This document shows, piece after piece, positions 1-10,087 of a stretch of 64,000 bases of DNA. The translations under genes were made by a program, and so were the position numbers. Location of the stretch: NCBI GenBank assembly GCA_951799405.1, contig OX637342.1, positions 5,952,001 through 6,016,000 of the forward strand, read 5' to 3'. Numbering within the stretch: position 1 is the stretch's first letter; each line of letters begins with the position of its first letter. Below the pieces are notes generated by a model that ran no database searches, was not told where the DNA came from, and worked only from the letters and a program-made list of their open reading frames with translations. Source of the DNA: Agapetus fuscipes (taxonomy: Eukaryota > Arthropoda > Insecta > Trichoptera > Glossosomatidae).

Positions 1-130
1 CGGTATATCACGCTGGGAGATACTGCGCCATGTGCCAGACGTTAATCAGGCAACTGATTAATTTTATATTACCGATATCTACTGAAAACTCGTCCACTCT
101 GTGCTTGACTGGCTTATCTACCATTTGATT

Positions 131-273
131 CCAGTAGATAGCTCAGTGGTAGAGTGCTTGCATTCCATGCCGAGAGCTCGGAGGGTGCGAATCCCACCGA
201 GGGTGTCAGAAATCATTTCCCGTTTCGGTGTTTATTTCAAACCACAAAATAAAATACCGGCAAGGTTTACTCA
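131..273 (+). mobile_element. SINE-T fragment (tRNA-derived SINE)
   Basis: The tRNA-like head has a box A-like GATAGCTCAGTGG and a damaged box B. The shared SINE-T body follows (GAAATCATTTCCCGTTTCGG, then AAAATACCGGCAAGG). The copy stops at TTTACTCA and runs into an (AATGAT)n stretch, so the 3' half is missing. Confidence 0.85.
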
Positions 274-312
274 CAATAATGATAATGATAATGAAATTCA
301 CAATAAATGAAA

Positions 313-547
313 ATACCAGACCCTCGCAAAGATGACCTTTTAATGAAATTGTCTTAAGAATCACATTTTACACAATCTAAGCTAAGAAAAAAACACAAAA
401 GACATTGATGTGAGAATTCATTTGTATATTTGTAAAATCAATTTCCAATTTTCTTACGGCAAATTTGTTCAGTACCTACACATGCAAATGTTACTCACAA
501 GAAATTGCCTCTGATGTACATAAGACAAACAAGCACTAAGGTGACGA
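313..547 (-). mobile_element. MITE-S copy 1
   Basis: Member of a repeat of about 235 bp also found at 14.05, 16.64, 43.2 and 56.3 kb. It runs from AAAGATGACCTTTT through TTGTCTTAAGAATCACATTT to GACAAACAAGCACTAAGG. Better copies have imperfect ends of the type CCCCCAGTGCTTGTTTG in inverted orientation, so a TIR-type MITE is likely. No coding capacity. Confidence 0.55.
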
Positions 548-689
548 ACTCCACAAATATATATGTGAACCGATGTACAGATTATACACTGCTAAGGAAA
601 AAGTGCCGTATATAAGACATTGTAAGATGGGGAAGACACAATATGGGTACGAACATGTTGATATATCAGTGGACATAATAGGATCCCAT

Positions 690-905
690 GTATCGCTTTT
701 CAAGGAAACCCAACCGAAGAAGACCCCCTGTAAGATCTCCGAAGAGATGACGTGATAGATGGCAGTCTAGATCACATGAGAAAGTAGCAGCAGAAACAAA
801 TCTCAAATCAAAGTTCATTACAGTGTTGATCTATATGTTCATAAGTACTGCCTAGACGTTGGATACCATGTATGCAATTGTTGTGAAGATAATAAAGAAG
901 AAGAA
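690..905 (+). mobile_element. Possible LINE 3' end
   Basis: Weak similarity to the basic C-terminal end of insect non-LTR polyproteins (PKKTPCKISEE, then KWQSRSH-like residues in another frame). It ends in an AATAAAGAAGAAGAAG tail, a form shared with other LINE 3' ends here. Frames are broken, and the upstream limit is uncertain. Confidence 0.35.
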
Positions 906-944
906 GATTATTCAGGTTACCTGTTACTAACTATGTATTTATTA

Positions 945-1000
945 TTTTATCGAGCCGTCATTCCTTTAGGGGTGGCTATTACCTCCGTAGATGTGTTTAA
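945..1000 (-). mobile_element. Short LINE fragment
   Basis: Contains TAGGGGTGGCTATTACCTCC followed by GTAGATG. This matches the segment at 51478-51503 that lies in the 3' part of a LINE on the minus strand. Nothing else of the element is visible. Confidence 0.4.
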
Positions 1001-1114
1001 GCCTTGTTCTGCCAACATTTCCACAGATATGAAGCTGCAGACATTGAAATGGGTTGAACCTGTACACAGAACGCCTCCAACTTACAAGTTTCTAAATGCA
1101 TTATGAATGACTTC

Positions 1115-1292
1115 TCAAGAGGAAAGCGAAGCCCAAGAATAGAAGACCAAGGTTGAGGTGGGAAGACTTAAGAACAGATGAGGCGCGGCTACCGCAGCAG
1201 GGGAAGAGGCGGATGGAGGCTCAAGATTTCGGAGACCAAAGTAAGAGATATAGGCTGAAGTGCCTTTAAAGAAGAAGACAATAAGAAGTGAT
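1115..1292 (+). mobile_element. LINE 3' end remnant
   Basis: Conceptual translation across frames gives a non-LTR C-terminus of the type RPRLRWED..RTDEARLPQQ..RRMEAQDFGDQ, then a stop. A CTTTAAAGAAGAAGACAATAAGAAG tail follows, interrupted in places. Frameshifts make it inactive. The clade cannot be set from this piece. Confidence 0.6.
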
Positions 1293-1724
1293 TCCTTTGA
1301 TTTTTCAGATAATTTATTTCCCAATCATTCTTTGATCAGACATGCAAATTTAAAAATAATGTACGCGCCTCATTTGTGCAATGTTAACTTTTTATTGCTA
1401 CGCTCATGATTCGCGCATTACGGTCACAAATGAGGATTAATACTTCCCTTAGCAGATGATTGCAGTTGCACTCTGAACGCACAATTCAGAGTCTGCATCT
1501 CTTTCATGAAGTTCAGTGTAACTTTTGATTGCATCAACAAAACACCGTATATAATATTATAACTACTTTTTTTATTGAATCATTTTATTTGATCAGTTAA
1601 GCGATCTTTTCGGATTAAAAAAAAACTTACAGTTCTACTTGTAAAAGTTAGTGAAAACTTAGTATTTGATTGACTCTGCATAGCACATTAAAATACTTGT
1701 CTTAGCAAGAAGCAAAGCGAATCA

Positions 1725-1876
1725 GTACTCCAAACCTTACGTTTGTACTCAAACATACCGTTTTACAAAAACACATGAAAACTAGTACGCTCACTGCAAG
1801 CGCTGTTTTAGCTTACATATATTTTTAAGCTGAATGCTATGGTTGAGCTTTAACTTAAAGTTTGATACTTGCTTAC
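1725..1876. mobile_element. MITE-U copy 1 (foldback)
   Basis: Imperfect palindrome. The left arm reads CTTACGTTTGTACTCAAACATACCGTTTTAC (broken match) and the right arm has GCTATGGTTGAGCTTTAAC. The loop-proximal GCTCACTGCAAGCGCTG is the family hallmark. Diverged. Confidence 0.6.
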
Positions 1877-1892
1877 GTTATGAACCTTAATA

Positions 1893-2431
1893 TACGTCCA
1901 AGATTAATATTTATGTCTCACTTAGAGCGTTTTTAAATGGACGCTCAAATTAGGACTCATTTCTTCATTTGCCATTTGTAACTTTGATATTTTAATTATG
2001 AAAAAGGCTTCGCGACCGATTTTACAGCCTTGGTGGGTTGTCTCTCGCTACAATGTTGCGTTTCTTGATGTTTGTTATTGAGGTCTGAGTCTTCTGTAAA
2101 ATTAAAATTTGGGATGAAAGCTAACAGCTATATTCAAAATCGATTTATTTTTAAATCAAGTCTTTTTAGTTACATTTTATTTTGTTTTTACTTAATTTTT
2201 AATCCCATTTTTTTCTACGGAAATGCTAATATACTTTTTGGCTTACATATACAATTTTACGGAATAAAATTCACTGGGCACACATTATATGTAAATAATT
2301 ACTAGATATGTACGAGTATTTGCTATCTGTGAAAAAAAAATAGATATTGCCGTTCCTATAAAGTTATTTTTTTCAAGGGGTTAGACTTTTTTAATAATTT
2401 CTCTACTGATTTTTGAAATATGAAATACAGA
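1893..2431. other. No recognised feature
   Basis: AT-rich single-copy-looking sequence. The open frame at 2072-2305 is 77 codons of low-complexity hydrophobic residues with no recognisable motif. Confidence 0.4.
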
Positions 2432-2655
2432 GTCCAGCAGATAGATCAGTTGTAAGAATACTTGCTTTCTATTCCACAGGGGCGAGGGCTGGGGTTCGAT
2501 CCGCACCAAGGGTGTGAGAAATGATTTTCTTTCTCTTCAGATTTCAAAAATCCCAAAATAAAATACCATCTAGGGGTATTAAGCCTTCACAAGAAAAAAA
2601 ATCAGCTCCTCGGGAGATGGAAATCCCCATGCACTGTATGTGCTGCTTAGTTGCA
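2432..2655 (+). mobile_element. SINE-T copy, degenerate
   Basis: Head GTCCAGCAGATAGATCAG, then box B GGGTTCGATCCGC. The body GAGAAATGATTTTC..AAAATACCATC and AGCCTTCACAAGAAAAAAAA..CTCGGGAGATGG follow. The 3' quarter is missing. Confidence 0.8.
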
Positions 2656-3270
2656 TTACGTAGTGACACGAATCATGAAAATTCAATTAAGAGTATTTGA
2701 AAATTTTAAGCTAAAAATGATCAACCTTATCCAGGTTCAATCCAATACTACTCGTATTATGGGAAATTTGAAGGTCTATTTTTGTTCCATGGTATTTTTT
2801 TGCGTACAGATCATAGGTATAAAAAATATTCCAACATGAAGTTATGCTCCCAAAACAAAACAGTCACTCGCATGAATTATATAGAGTTGCCCGGCACGCT
2901 CTGAACATAAATTACAATCCGTAGAACGTACTATTTGTGATAGCGAGCCTTTTTGCAAGCGACTCTTACTTTGTGTGCAGGTTATTATATCGAGTATCGG
3001 CAAAGATTAAGCCCTCAGGACAAAATCAGATCTGCCTGTTCACAATCTATTCCTTTTTCTGGACTATCTCAATGCGAAGGCAAATCGAATGTTCGCAAAT
3101 AATATTCAAGTTTATTTATTTATACTCTGGATGAATATTTCAAACTCGAAGGACCGAAAAAAATGTTGGTTGATGGCTAATGTTGGCGGCTGAGGCTGTT
3201 AAAATTTTAAATGTTCATTTTCATTCAAATTTATTTATTGTTGTCATATAAAGTATTCATCATTGTTATC
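2656..3270. other. No recognised feature
   Basis: Two open frames of about 60 codons (2651-2839, 2937-3134) have no motif and no splice context I can defend. Confidence 0.4.
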
Positions 3271-3416
3271 CCTTGACCGATAGGCTGGTATGAGATTGGC
3301 CATCCATACTGCAGAAAAATGGTTTGCCAATTCAATGTAACCCTTGTTTCAGGATAGGTTGACATGAGCTGCAGGGTTTATGTTCATTTCAGATTTGGGG
3401 TCTTATTTTGTAAGTA
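3271..3416 (+). mobile_element. SINE-D fragment (5' half)
   Basis: Starts CCTTGACCGATAGGCTGGTA and follows the SINE-D consensus through GGCCATCCATACTG and CCCTTGTTTCAGG to ATTTGGGGTCTTATTTTG. The 3' half is absent. Confidence 0.8.
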
Positions 3417-3459
3417 AACTAACAGAAACATGGATGTGAAAGGTTGAGGGTATGTATTT

Positions 3460-3607
3460 AGTATATCTATATTTCCTCCACAGATGCGTCTCCATTTCTT
3501 TCTATCCTTGCATATTTCTTTCATCTCTTCAACATTCATCACTTTCCTCATATATACTCTTCTCCTATTCTCACTCTGCAGGTTCGATAATTTGGCAGTC
3601 TCATATA
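3460..3607 (-). mobile_element. LINE 3' end fragment
   Basis: Same sequence as 51490-51610. On the minus strand it encodes a piece of the non-LTR C-terminus around LQSENRRRVYMRKVMNVEE, followed by EICKD and RRICG. It sits directly 3' of a truncated SINE-D. Confidence 0.65.
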
Positions 3608-3895
3608 ATCTTAAATATTATGAATTTATTCATACTACATATTCGCAACTAAGATAATGAATAGATAAAAGTATTAAGGGCAATAGAAAACAATTTATCA
3701 ACCCACATTACCTGTTCAATCTAATGTCAAACAAACTGACTGATTATTATTCTGTATGTCAATAAATAATACGAATATGGCAAATAAATTACTATGTAAT
3801 ACAAATTGAGAAAACGCAAATGCCACACTGACCTTTTTATTGTTATTTAATTATTAAAATAATGATGTTTGGATGAACTTAACATATTTAATTTT

Positions 3896-4084
3896 GATGA
3901 TGATGATGTCTCCATCCTTCCGGGCTTGTAGACCATGTTCAATAATTGTAGGCTGCTTAATTCTTTTTTCTTTTTGTAAGGCTGCTACGTTTCGTCAGTG
4001 ACGTACGACTGACTTCTTCAGGGCTTCTTCTTGAACATGGTCTACAAGCCCGGAAGGATGGAGACATCATCACCATCATCATCA
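3896..4084. mobile_element. Foldback element with about 47-bp arms
   Basis: TGATGATGATGATGTCTCCA..CATGTTCAA (3896-3941) is repeated as its reverse complement at 4032-4084 with almost no mismatch. The 90-bp interior carries a hammerhead-like motif on the minus strand (listed separately). The arms end in (ATC)n/(GAT)n runs. This could be a young foldback element or two inverted LINE or Penelope ends. Confidence 0.7.
3979..4026 (-). ncRNA. Hammerhead-like motif, Penelope type
   Basis: Minus strand reads CTGAAGAA, a 6-bp stem GTCAGT/ACTGAC with an 8-nt loop, then GAAACGTAGCAG. This resembles the catalytic core CUGANGA..stem II..GAAAC, with one extra A before stem II. Penelope-like elements are known to carry such ribozymes. 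Self-cleavage is not shown here. Confidence 0.35.
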
Positions 4085-4482
4085 TCTGAAGCCGGCCATG
4101 AAAGCCTAAAAACACTTATATTTAATTTTGCTTGTGGGTGTTCCGTGTTAGGGAAAATTCAAATAATGATTTTTACCTGAACTTTCACAACAATATGGTT
4201 GATTGTATTTTTCCTATAATTTGTTTTTCGTTAATTAACTTCCTGTTTTGTACATTTATTTATTTTCTCCATGTTTGATGTCATTATTAAAATTGGAAAC
4301 TTGGATTAAAATAAATTAATTTTATAAAAGGCTTATATGGCGGTAGCCACCCATAAAATCGGTTAATTCGCCAATGTTGTTTGTCATCTGTTTCAGGAAA
4401 AGACAGGCTATAATTTATTTATTTGAGTTCTGCGAATAGTATAAAGAGATTGAATGTAAACGAAGGAAATGTATTGAAGAGG

Positions 4483-4505
4483 TAATAATAATAATAATAA
4501 TAATT
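4483..4505 (+). repeat. (AAT)n microsatellite
   Basis: About seven AAT units. It precedes about 200 bp of unassigned sequence and then the SINE-D at 4713. Confidence 0.9.
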
Positions 4506-4712
4506 GGACAATTTGTATACAGCGCCGTTTAGTGGCACTAGCCACCCCAAGGGCGCTTAAATGGATATGAATGGATTGATAGTCGTACCTATGTTTGTAA
4601 TAATAAGAAATGGAGGCAATTCTGCTGAGACTCTATCCACCGCTAGGGAAACAGAGACAGATCTGCAGTGTTGCAATTCACCAACCTAATTTATGCTTGC
4701 CAAAAATAGGTA

Positions 4713-4970
4713 AGTCTAATCTAATCTAATCTAAATCTAAGTTGCAAAGATATGTATCATTTGAGATTCATATTAAATGCATTCCCACAAGCAAACACGC
4801 ATAATTTAACGCTCACACATGCCGCATGTGGACCTACAATATAAAAACCCAATCTCAAATGAACATTAGCCTTGCAACTCTTGCCGACCTTCCCTGAAAC
4901 AGGTGTGACATTGGCAAAGTGAACCATTTTTTACAGTATGGGTGGTCAGCCTCATACCAACCTATAAGTA
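4713..4970 (-). mobile_element. SINE-D copy, near full
   Basis: Begins with the (CTAAT)n-type tail, then AAGTTGCAAAGATATG, GCCGCATGTGGACC, CTTGCCGACCTTCCCTGAAA and ends CATACCAACCTATAAG. All family landmarks are present in order. Confidence 0.9.
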
Positions 4971-5144
4971 AGTAAGTGAAATAAAAAAACTCGAAGCTGG
5001 GTTGTTTTATTTCAAACACGCTTATCATAGTTACCGTCTCGAATCGCTTGGCCGATAATTTTAATCCCGTACTTTTGGATCAGCCGTCCAAGATGAATGC
5101 TATTAAACAATCAGGAACCTTACATTTGCAAAAAATAGTATGCA

Positions 5145-5202
5145 CAAATGAGGTGTGATTCGCACAAAAACAGCAAATAATTCATCCTAATATTATTAAC
5201 AT
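5145..5202 (+). mobile_element. SINE-5S tail fragment
   Basis: Matches the 3' end of SINE-5S: GAGGTGTGATTCGCACAAAA, then AATTCATCCTAATATTATT. Only the terminal 60 bp are present. Confidence 0.55.
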
Positions 5203-5417
5203 CCACATTTTCACAGCATTCGCATTGTGTACAAGCCATTATTTTTTCATTCAAAAACCTCTCAAAACATTTGCGCGTGAATTAGCACGCACTGCTTTCA
5301 GCATTTCGAATGCGCGTTTTAATATATTGTCCGACACTAACTCAGTCCAGTGGCAGAGTTGAAATTAAACAGAAAATCTGACTTTACGATTTCACCACCC
5401 TTTCCAGAGCAAAAAAA

Positions 5418-5556
5418 CCATTTCAACTCAACCGTAGCGTCTTGCAAAAAATGTATCAAAACTTAAACGCTCTTTAGATGCGTTGACTTACTTTCTGTAC
5501 TTTTTTTTTGGTGAACGCATTGGTTGAGTTTGAATGTGATGTTGTTTACTTGGAGT
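5418..5556. mobile_element. MITE-U copy 2
   Basis: Left arm CAACTCAACCGTAGCG, right arm CGCATTGGTTGAGTTTGAAT. The centre is diverged (AACGCTCTTTAGATGCGTTG). Confidence 0.65.
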
Positions 5557-5821
5557 GCAGATAAGAAATGTCAATCCTGGGATATTATTCGCTGGTTATA
5601 ACATCACTTACAGCCTCTTACACCGGCTCGTGGTTGTAAATAAATATGCAAATCTGCGGTTCAGACTTTCCGCTTGAATTATATGTGATGAGGTTTATTG
5701 CCTCGGCCACGAAGCTCCCTGATACTCGCCAATTACAATAAATCCAATTGAATTTGCGCTTTTTTAAACCAGATTTTTAACTTGTTTAAATAAACAAAAA
5801 TACTTCAAATTCCCTAGGCGA

Positions 5822-5980
5822 GAAGTCTTATCACCACGGTAATTATTACTTACCGATTATCGTCAATATTTGCGTGAAGACCTGTCAATCCAAGATGGCC
5901 GCAAGTGAACAGCTGATTAGTTTTCATACGGATACAACCGATATTTGGTAGGTAAGAATTACCGTGGTGATGAGACTTCC
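5822..5980. mobile_element. MITE-R copy 1 (foldback)
   Basis: Long inverted repeat. The left arm reads GAAGTCTTATCACCACGGTA, then TTACTTACCGATTATCG. The right arm ends GGTAGGTAAGAATTACCGTG, then GTGATGAGACTTCC. The centre holds CAAGATGGCCGC. The second copy is at 50873-51020. Non-coding. Confidence 0.85.
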
Positions 5981-5999
5981 AGCCCTGGATAAACATGGT

Positions 6000-6174
6000 A
6001 ACCAACACAACAACAAGTGGAACCAGCTGCTACCAGAAGTTCGAGCATCGAAATCCAGGGAAAACCTCAAGACATCCCTCAAGACACACTACTTCGCCGC
6101 GATAGCATAGAAAGCGCTCTTGGAGTGACAATCTTCACGAAACGGCGCTATAAATCATCATCATCATCATCATA
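6000..6174 (+). mobile_element. LINE C-terminus with (ATC)n tail
   Basis: Translation gives WNQLLPEVRASKSRENLKTS followed by LKTHYF. This is the WNSLPxxIR..SFKxxLKxHLF motif that closes CR1/Jockey-type polyproteins. A short 3' UTR (GAAACGGCGCTATAAATC) ends in (ATC)n. 5' truncated immediately after MITE-R. Confidence 0.75.
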
Positions 6175-6426
6175 ATGTTGAGGTAAGCTTTAATTGTTGA
6201 CTGAGAGTAGTGATCAAATATCAAAGTTCACAAGATACCCCAGATCTCCAGTCACAGGGAAGACTTTTAAAACACACTCGGAGTTTAGTCTACTCCACTC
6301 CACTGGACCTTCAATTCAAATGGAACGGTCCTCGAAATGTGTGCGCATTTGACGGTGTGGCAGAACCAAATTGACTGCAGTCCACACCATTACCCATAGA
6401 ACCTCTTCTCCCAATAGGCAAAATAA

Positions 6427-6942
6427 TATCAATCAGATAAGGCAGATAATAAAAAAGCAAAAATAATAGAATCAAACAACATAGACCTGAAACTGAGACT
6501 ACTCCTCATCAAAACATATGTATGGAGTATTTTGATGTACGGCTGCGAGACATGGTGCCTATCCAAAAGGGATAAACGAAGACTAGAGGCTTTCGAGATG
6601 TGGTGGTATAGAAGGCTTCTAGGAATTTCCTGGAGAGACCACACCACAAATGAGGAGGTTCTCCAAAGAATCCAAGGAGGAAGGCACCTGCTCAGGACTT
6701 TGTCCGAAAGGCGTGCAAGATGGATCGGCCATGTAATACGGCAAGAAGGTCTCTTGCATGCCATAATGGAGGGGATGACCGAGGGAACCAACTCTAGGGG
6801 ACGCCCACGCCAAGAGTACCTGGAGGACCTGCTGGTGGACGTGCGCTGCTCAACATATGCAGAGCTAAAAAGAGCCGCACAAGACAGGGAGGAATGGAGA
6901 TCAAGAGTACAAGATATTGCTGCAAACCAATCCCAGGATTGA
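6427..6942 (+). CDS. Non-LTR reverse transcriptase C-terminal fragment
   Basis: Open frame of 172 codons, stop to stop. It carries the C-terminal region of a LINE polyprotein: IDLKLRLLLIKTYVW, then YGCETWCLSKRDKRRLEAFE, MWWYRRLLGISWRDH, TTNEEVLQRI, RRARWIGHVIR and GRPRQEYLEDLL, ending AAQDREEWRSRVQDIAANQS. These are the thumb and post-RT motifs common to insect LINEs, often mislabelled 'craniofacial development protein 2-like'. The RT palm (F/YADD) and endonuclease are absent, so this is a 5'-truncated insertion and not a working gene. It has no internal stop, so it is probably fairly young. A GAAACAGAAGAAGAGG stretch follows the stop. The clade is not determined. Confidence 0.85.
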   Translation, partial: YQSDKADNKKAKIIESNNIDLKLRLLLIKTYVWSILMYGCETWCLSKRDKRRLEAFEMWWYRRLLGISWRDHTTNEEVLQRIQGGRHLLRTLSERRARWIGHVIRQEGLLHAIMEGMTEGTNSRGRPRQEYLEDLLVDVRCSTYAELKRAAQDREEWRSRVQDIAANQSQD

Positions 6943-7101
6943 AACAGAAGAAGAGGAAGGTGGAGAGAAGCCACAAACACTACCCTTTTTTAAATATGAG
7001 ACAGCTGATGTCCTGGCTGAGAAACACAAGGGATGACATCGGCAGCAGAAGTGTTGAAGAGCTGTTCCTGAACGATGCGATGGACACATGCTCACTGAGG
7101 T
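6943..7101 (+). mobile_element. Sequence downstream of LINE frame
   Basis: Contains an open frame reading MRQLMSWLRNTRDDIG..VEELFLNDAMDTCSLR. I do not recognise it. It may be 3' UTR or a second LINE fragment, because the text after it has LINE-tail character. Confidence 0.35.
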
Positions 7102-7430
7102 GATCGCTAACGCTGGAGGATCCTGAAGTATTAAAAAAGTAAGGAAGATTACGAGAATTATGATCAGTAATTGCCCTTCAAAACAAGAGTCAAATAGACT
7201 CTTCAGCAGTATGAGAACTATAAATTATGTTCTCCGAGATGATCGCTAACATTGGAGGAACCTGATAGGGTACAAAAGGAAGAAGAAGTATTAAAAAAGT
7301 AAGGAAGATTACGAGAATAATAATCAGTAATTGCCCTTTAAAACGAGAGTCATACAGACTCTTCAGCAGTATGAGAACTATAAATTATGTTCTCCGAGAT
7401 GATCGTCAACGTTGGGGGAGCCCGACAAGA
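7102..7430 (+). repeat. Tandem LINE-tail repeat, about 2.2 units
   Basis: AGTATTAAAAAAGTAAGGAA at 7127 recurs at 7287, offset 160 bp, with about 90% identity through TATAAATTATGTTCTCCGAG. Unit ends carry GATCGCTAACATTGGAGGAA followed by CCTGAT and GGAAGAAGAAG, a LINE 3'-terminal form. A third unit start is at 7401. Confidence 0.75.
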
Positions 7431-8043
7431 CACGTGAAGAATTTGTTTTCTCGTTTTATTTTTTATCTTTTAGGATTCTTCAAGTTGGTTGCTGTAAATG
7501 CGATTCAGAAAAGACTGAAGAAAATGAAAAACAAAATTGGAGCATAAAACATCTTGTCATTGTGCATAACCAAAACAAATTATTTGTACGCGAAGACAGG
7601 CCGAAGTCGTGTCGGCCGAAAGCAAGAAACTGCATTTGAATGTTATTTATGATTATTATATTTTTGCTTTGCGTTTCCAATTATTATTATTACTACTGTC
7701 TGTGGCCGGGCAAGGATGACTGGACCAGAGCAGATGATTTAACAAGGGTAAACATTATTACAATAATGTGAATTAGTGCCTCTGTTTTCCTTCTTAGTGA
7801 GTAACGGTTGTAAATGGCAAAACGGCTTTTCTGCATCTCTGTAAATCTCTTTATTTTTCTTCTTCTTTTCAAGAAAACTTTTTTTTTTTTTAACAGTTAT
7901 TAAAACATCTAAAATTATGCACAATTAATTTGTATTATTTAACTTAATTCTTTCATTCTTTAATCCTTACATTTTGTTCCATAGGGCGTGATAAAAATCC
8001 ACTATTCATTTATTTACAGTCTGATTTCCATGTAAAGGCTTCT
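7431..8043. other. No confident feature
   Basis: An open stretch at 7470-7636 follows a pyrimidine-rich TTTTATCTTTTAG and reads GCCKCDSEKTEENEKQNW and so on. It could be a terminal exon by form, but it matches no family I know. The remainder is AT-rich. Confidence 0.3.
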
Positions 8044-8526
8044 TCAAACGGGAAGTGTTTTTAACGCGCGTCAAGGCGTAAAGCGTCCGAGTTAGCGCCG
8101 TCATAGCGCTGCGTTGTTTTGTACTGAAAATGTCAACACTTGTCAAACACAGCAAACGCGCTACCAGTACCCTCAGTACGAGTTGCAAAACTTCAGTAAA
8201 GTAAAGTTTACGGAGAGTATTAAAGAGTGATTTTCCCCAAAATCTGCCGTTTTTGTTTCTTACACTTTATGGTCTTAGCAAAAGAGTTACAGTGATGGAG
8301 AAAATCAAGTTCAAACAAACATAAACGACAGATTTTGGGGAAAACCACTCTTTAATACTTTCCTTTACTCAAGTTTTGCAACTCGTACTCAGGGTAAAGA
8401 GTCGCTGAACATCGTGACCAGTGACGACGACTGAATAACATCGAAGCCGTTCAAACACAATGTACGCGACGTTACGGCGTTTAACCGCTGACGCCTTGAC
8501 GCGCGTTAAAAACGCTTCCTGTTTGA
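8044..8526. mobile_element. MITE-Q, interrupted by MITE-P
   Basis: Terminal inverted repeats of about 35 bp. Left is TCAAACGGGAAGTGTTTTTA then ACGCGCGTCAAGGCG. Right, as reverse complement, is TCAAACAGGAAGCGTTTTTA then ACGCGCGTCAAGGCG. The interior is CpG-rich compared with its surroundings. MITE-P lies at 8170-8394 inside it, so MITE-Q is older. Its length without the insert is about 256 bp. Confidence 0.75.
8170..8394. mobile_element. MITE-P copy 1 (foldback, TA-flanked)
   Basis: Ends CCCTCAGTACGAGTTGCAAA and its near-exact inverse (TTTGCAACTCGTACTCAGGG), with TA on both sides (8168-8169, 8395-8396). Long arms include CCCCAAAATCTGCCGTTTTT. TA duplication and a CCC start suggest a Tc1/mariner-type parent. 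Confidence 0.85.
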
Positions 8527-8892
8527 CAAAACTGTAAAATTTTGATTACACACCACTTCATTATTACATAAAATTTGTATTCGAAAACCATAAACAAATA
8601 CTGTATCATAAAATACTACGTAATTTGTAGTTAGGTACTAAAAGAGTAGTTTAAAATCATATTTAATACACGTATAAAATTATTGCACTGATTAAGGAAC
8701 ATTAAAACCAATCACAGCAATTAATAAAACGTATCTAGTTTTGCGTTATTTAATATTTTATATTAACTACCGTGTCTTTGTATACAGTTCCAATGAAACT
8801 GTTCATAAAATTTGACAAACGATATTTCTATATAATATTAGAAGAAAAGAGAAGTTAATTTAATACATCGTAATAGCAGAAAATATAAACAG
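8527..8892. other. AT-rich, nothing recognised
   Basis: No open frame of note and no match to the repeat families of this window. Confidence 0.4.
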
Positions 8893-9030
8893 TACACCCT
8901 GTATAAACTCAACCATTGCGTTTTACCAACACTGTATGAAAACTTAAATGCTCACTGGAACTGCTATTTTAGTTGCCATAGATTTTTTGGGTAAAACCAT
9001 ACAGTTGAGTTCAGACGTGACTGTCGTAAA
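8893..9030. mobile_element. MITE-U copy 3
   Basis: TACACCCTGTATAAACTCAA, then CCATTGCGTTTTACC. The right arm is GGGTAAAACCATACAGTTGA. The centre is GCTCACTGGAACTGC. Confidence 0.7.
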
Positions 9031-9319
9031 CGTAGCTTTCTCGAACTTTTATAGCACGGTTAACTCGATGTTTCTGCATATCAAATAAAAACAATTTCAG
9101 TTGCATAAGTTTTGTATTTTAAGGCTTGTGAAAATTTTATTTGAAATGCTATTAAAAACAGAAATGAAGTTGTAAACAGATTTAAGAGGAATTCGTAAAC
9201 AACTTTTGTCCAAGATTGAATTAAATTGGAATTAAAGTCGTTTAAGATATTCACGAATGAAAAAATATTTACGATAATACTTTATCTTTGCTCATCACGC
9301 AGTAAACGTGTCTCCTGTA
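9031..9319. other. Unassigned AT-rich spacer
   Basis: About 290 bp between MITE-U and MITE-P with no repeat match or frame. Confidence 0.4.
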
Positions 9320-9549
9320 CCTTAGTACGAGTTTCAAAACTTGAGTAATGTAAAGTTTACGGCAGTTATTAAGGACTGATTTCTCCCAAAATCTGCCGTT
9401 TTTGTTTGTTTGAACTTGATTTTCTTAGACCTTTTGCTAAGACCATAAAGAAAAAATAAGAAACAAAAACGGCATATTTTGGGAGAAATTACTCTTTAAT
9501 ATTTTCCGTAAACTTTACTTTTCTCAAGTTTTGCAACTCGTACTAAGGG
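9320..9549. mobile_element. MITE-P copy 2 (foldback, TA-flanked)
   Basis: CCTTAGTACGAGTTTCAAAA opens and TTTGCAACTCGTACTAAGGG closes the element, with TA at 9318-9319 and 9550-9551. The arms match copies 1 and 3 closely. Confidence 0.85.
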
Positions 9550-9640
9550 TACGGGAAGGTGGTGATAATACAATAGAAAAATATAAAAAAATAAGTAATT
9601 ATTTACCTACTTATTAGTTATTCCTTTACTAATAGGCATT

Positions 9641-9737
9641 CCTTGACTCCTAGGTTGGTATGACGGTGACCACTCATACTGAAAAAAATGGTTCACTCAT
9701 CCAATGTCAGGAGTGGTTGACATGCGCAGCCATATAG
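9641..9737 (+). mobile_element. SINE-D 5' fragment
   Basis: CCTTGACTCCTAGGTTGGTA, then GACCACTCATACTG and ATGGTTCACTCATCCAATGT. Truncated after about 95 bp. Confidence 0.75.
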
Positions 9738-10087
9738 GTACCTATGCAGGTAGACCCTCCAGTAGACCGTAGATAGTAGACTGTAGGGTGAGCTAGCATG
9801 AGATTGATAAACAAATCTTCGTCTTTCCAAAAAGAACACTGATTTCATTAAGTAACGTGCCTTAGGTAAAGTTAAAAGTTATAGACTCTGTTTAATTGGA
9901 TTGCATTGGATAGGACATATCAGTCAGCCTTGGGCCTTGTATAACCATCATCTCTACTTCTCAATACTCTCTGCATACTCCATCTGAGGACATCCATGCC
10001 AGCAAAGTGAAGTCTAAGTGGGGCGATAAATCCATGCAATTAATTGTTGGCTACGTAAGTTCGTAAATAATTCACAGCGACTTATTC
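9738..10087. other. No recognised feature
   Basis: Includes a local imperfect repeat of GTAGACCGTAGATAGTAGAC. Nothing else can be assigned. Confidence 0.4.

Noticed and set aside
6429..6980. 183-codon minus-strand frame
   Set aside because: It lies antisense to the clear LINE reverse-transcriptase C-terminus on the plus strand.
7412..7639. Possible terminal exon (GCCKCDSEKTEENEKQNW)
   Set aside because: The acceptor-like site is suggestive, but there is no family match and no partner exon. Left as unassigned.
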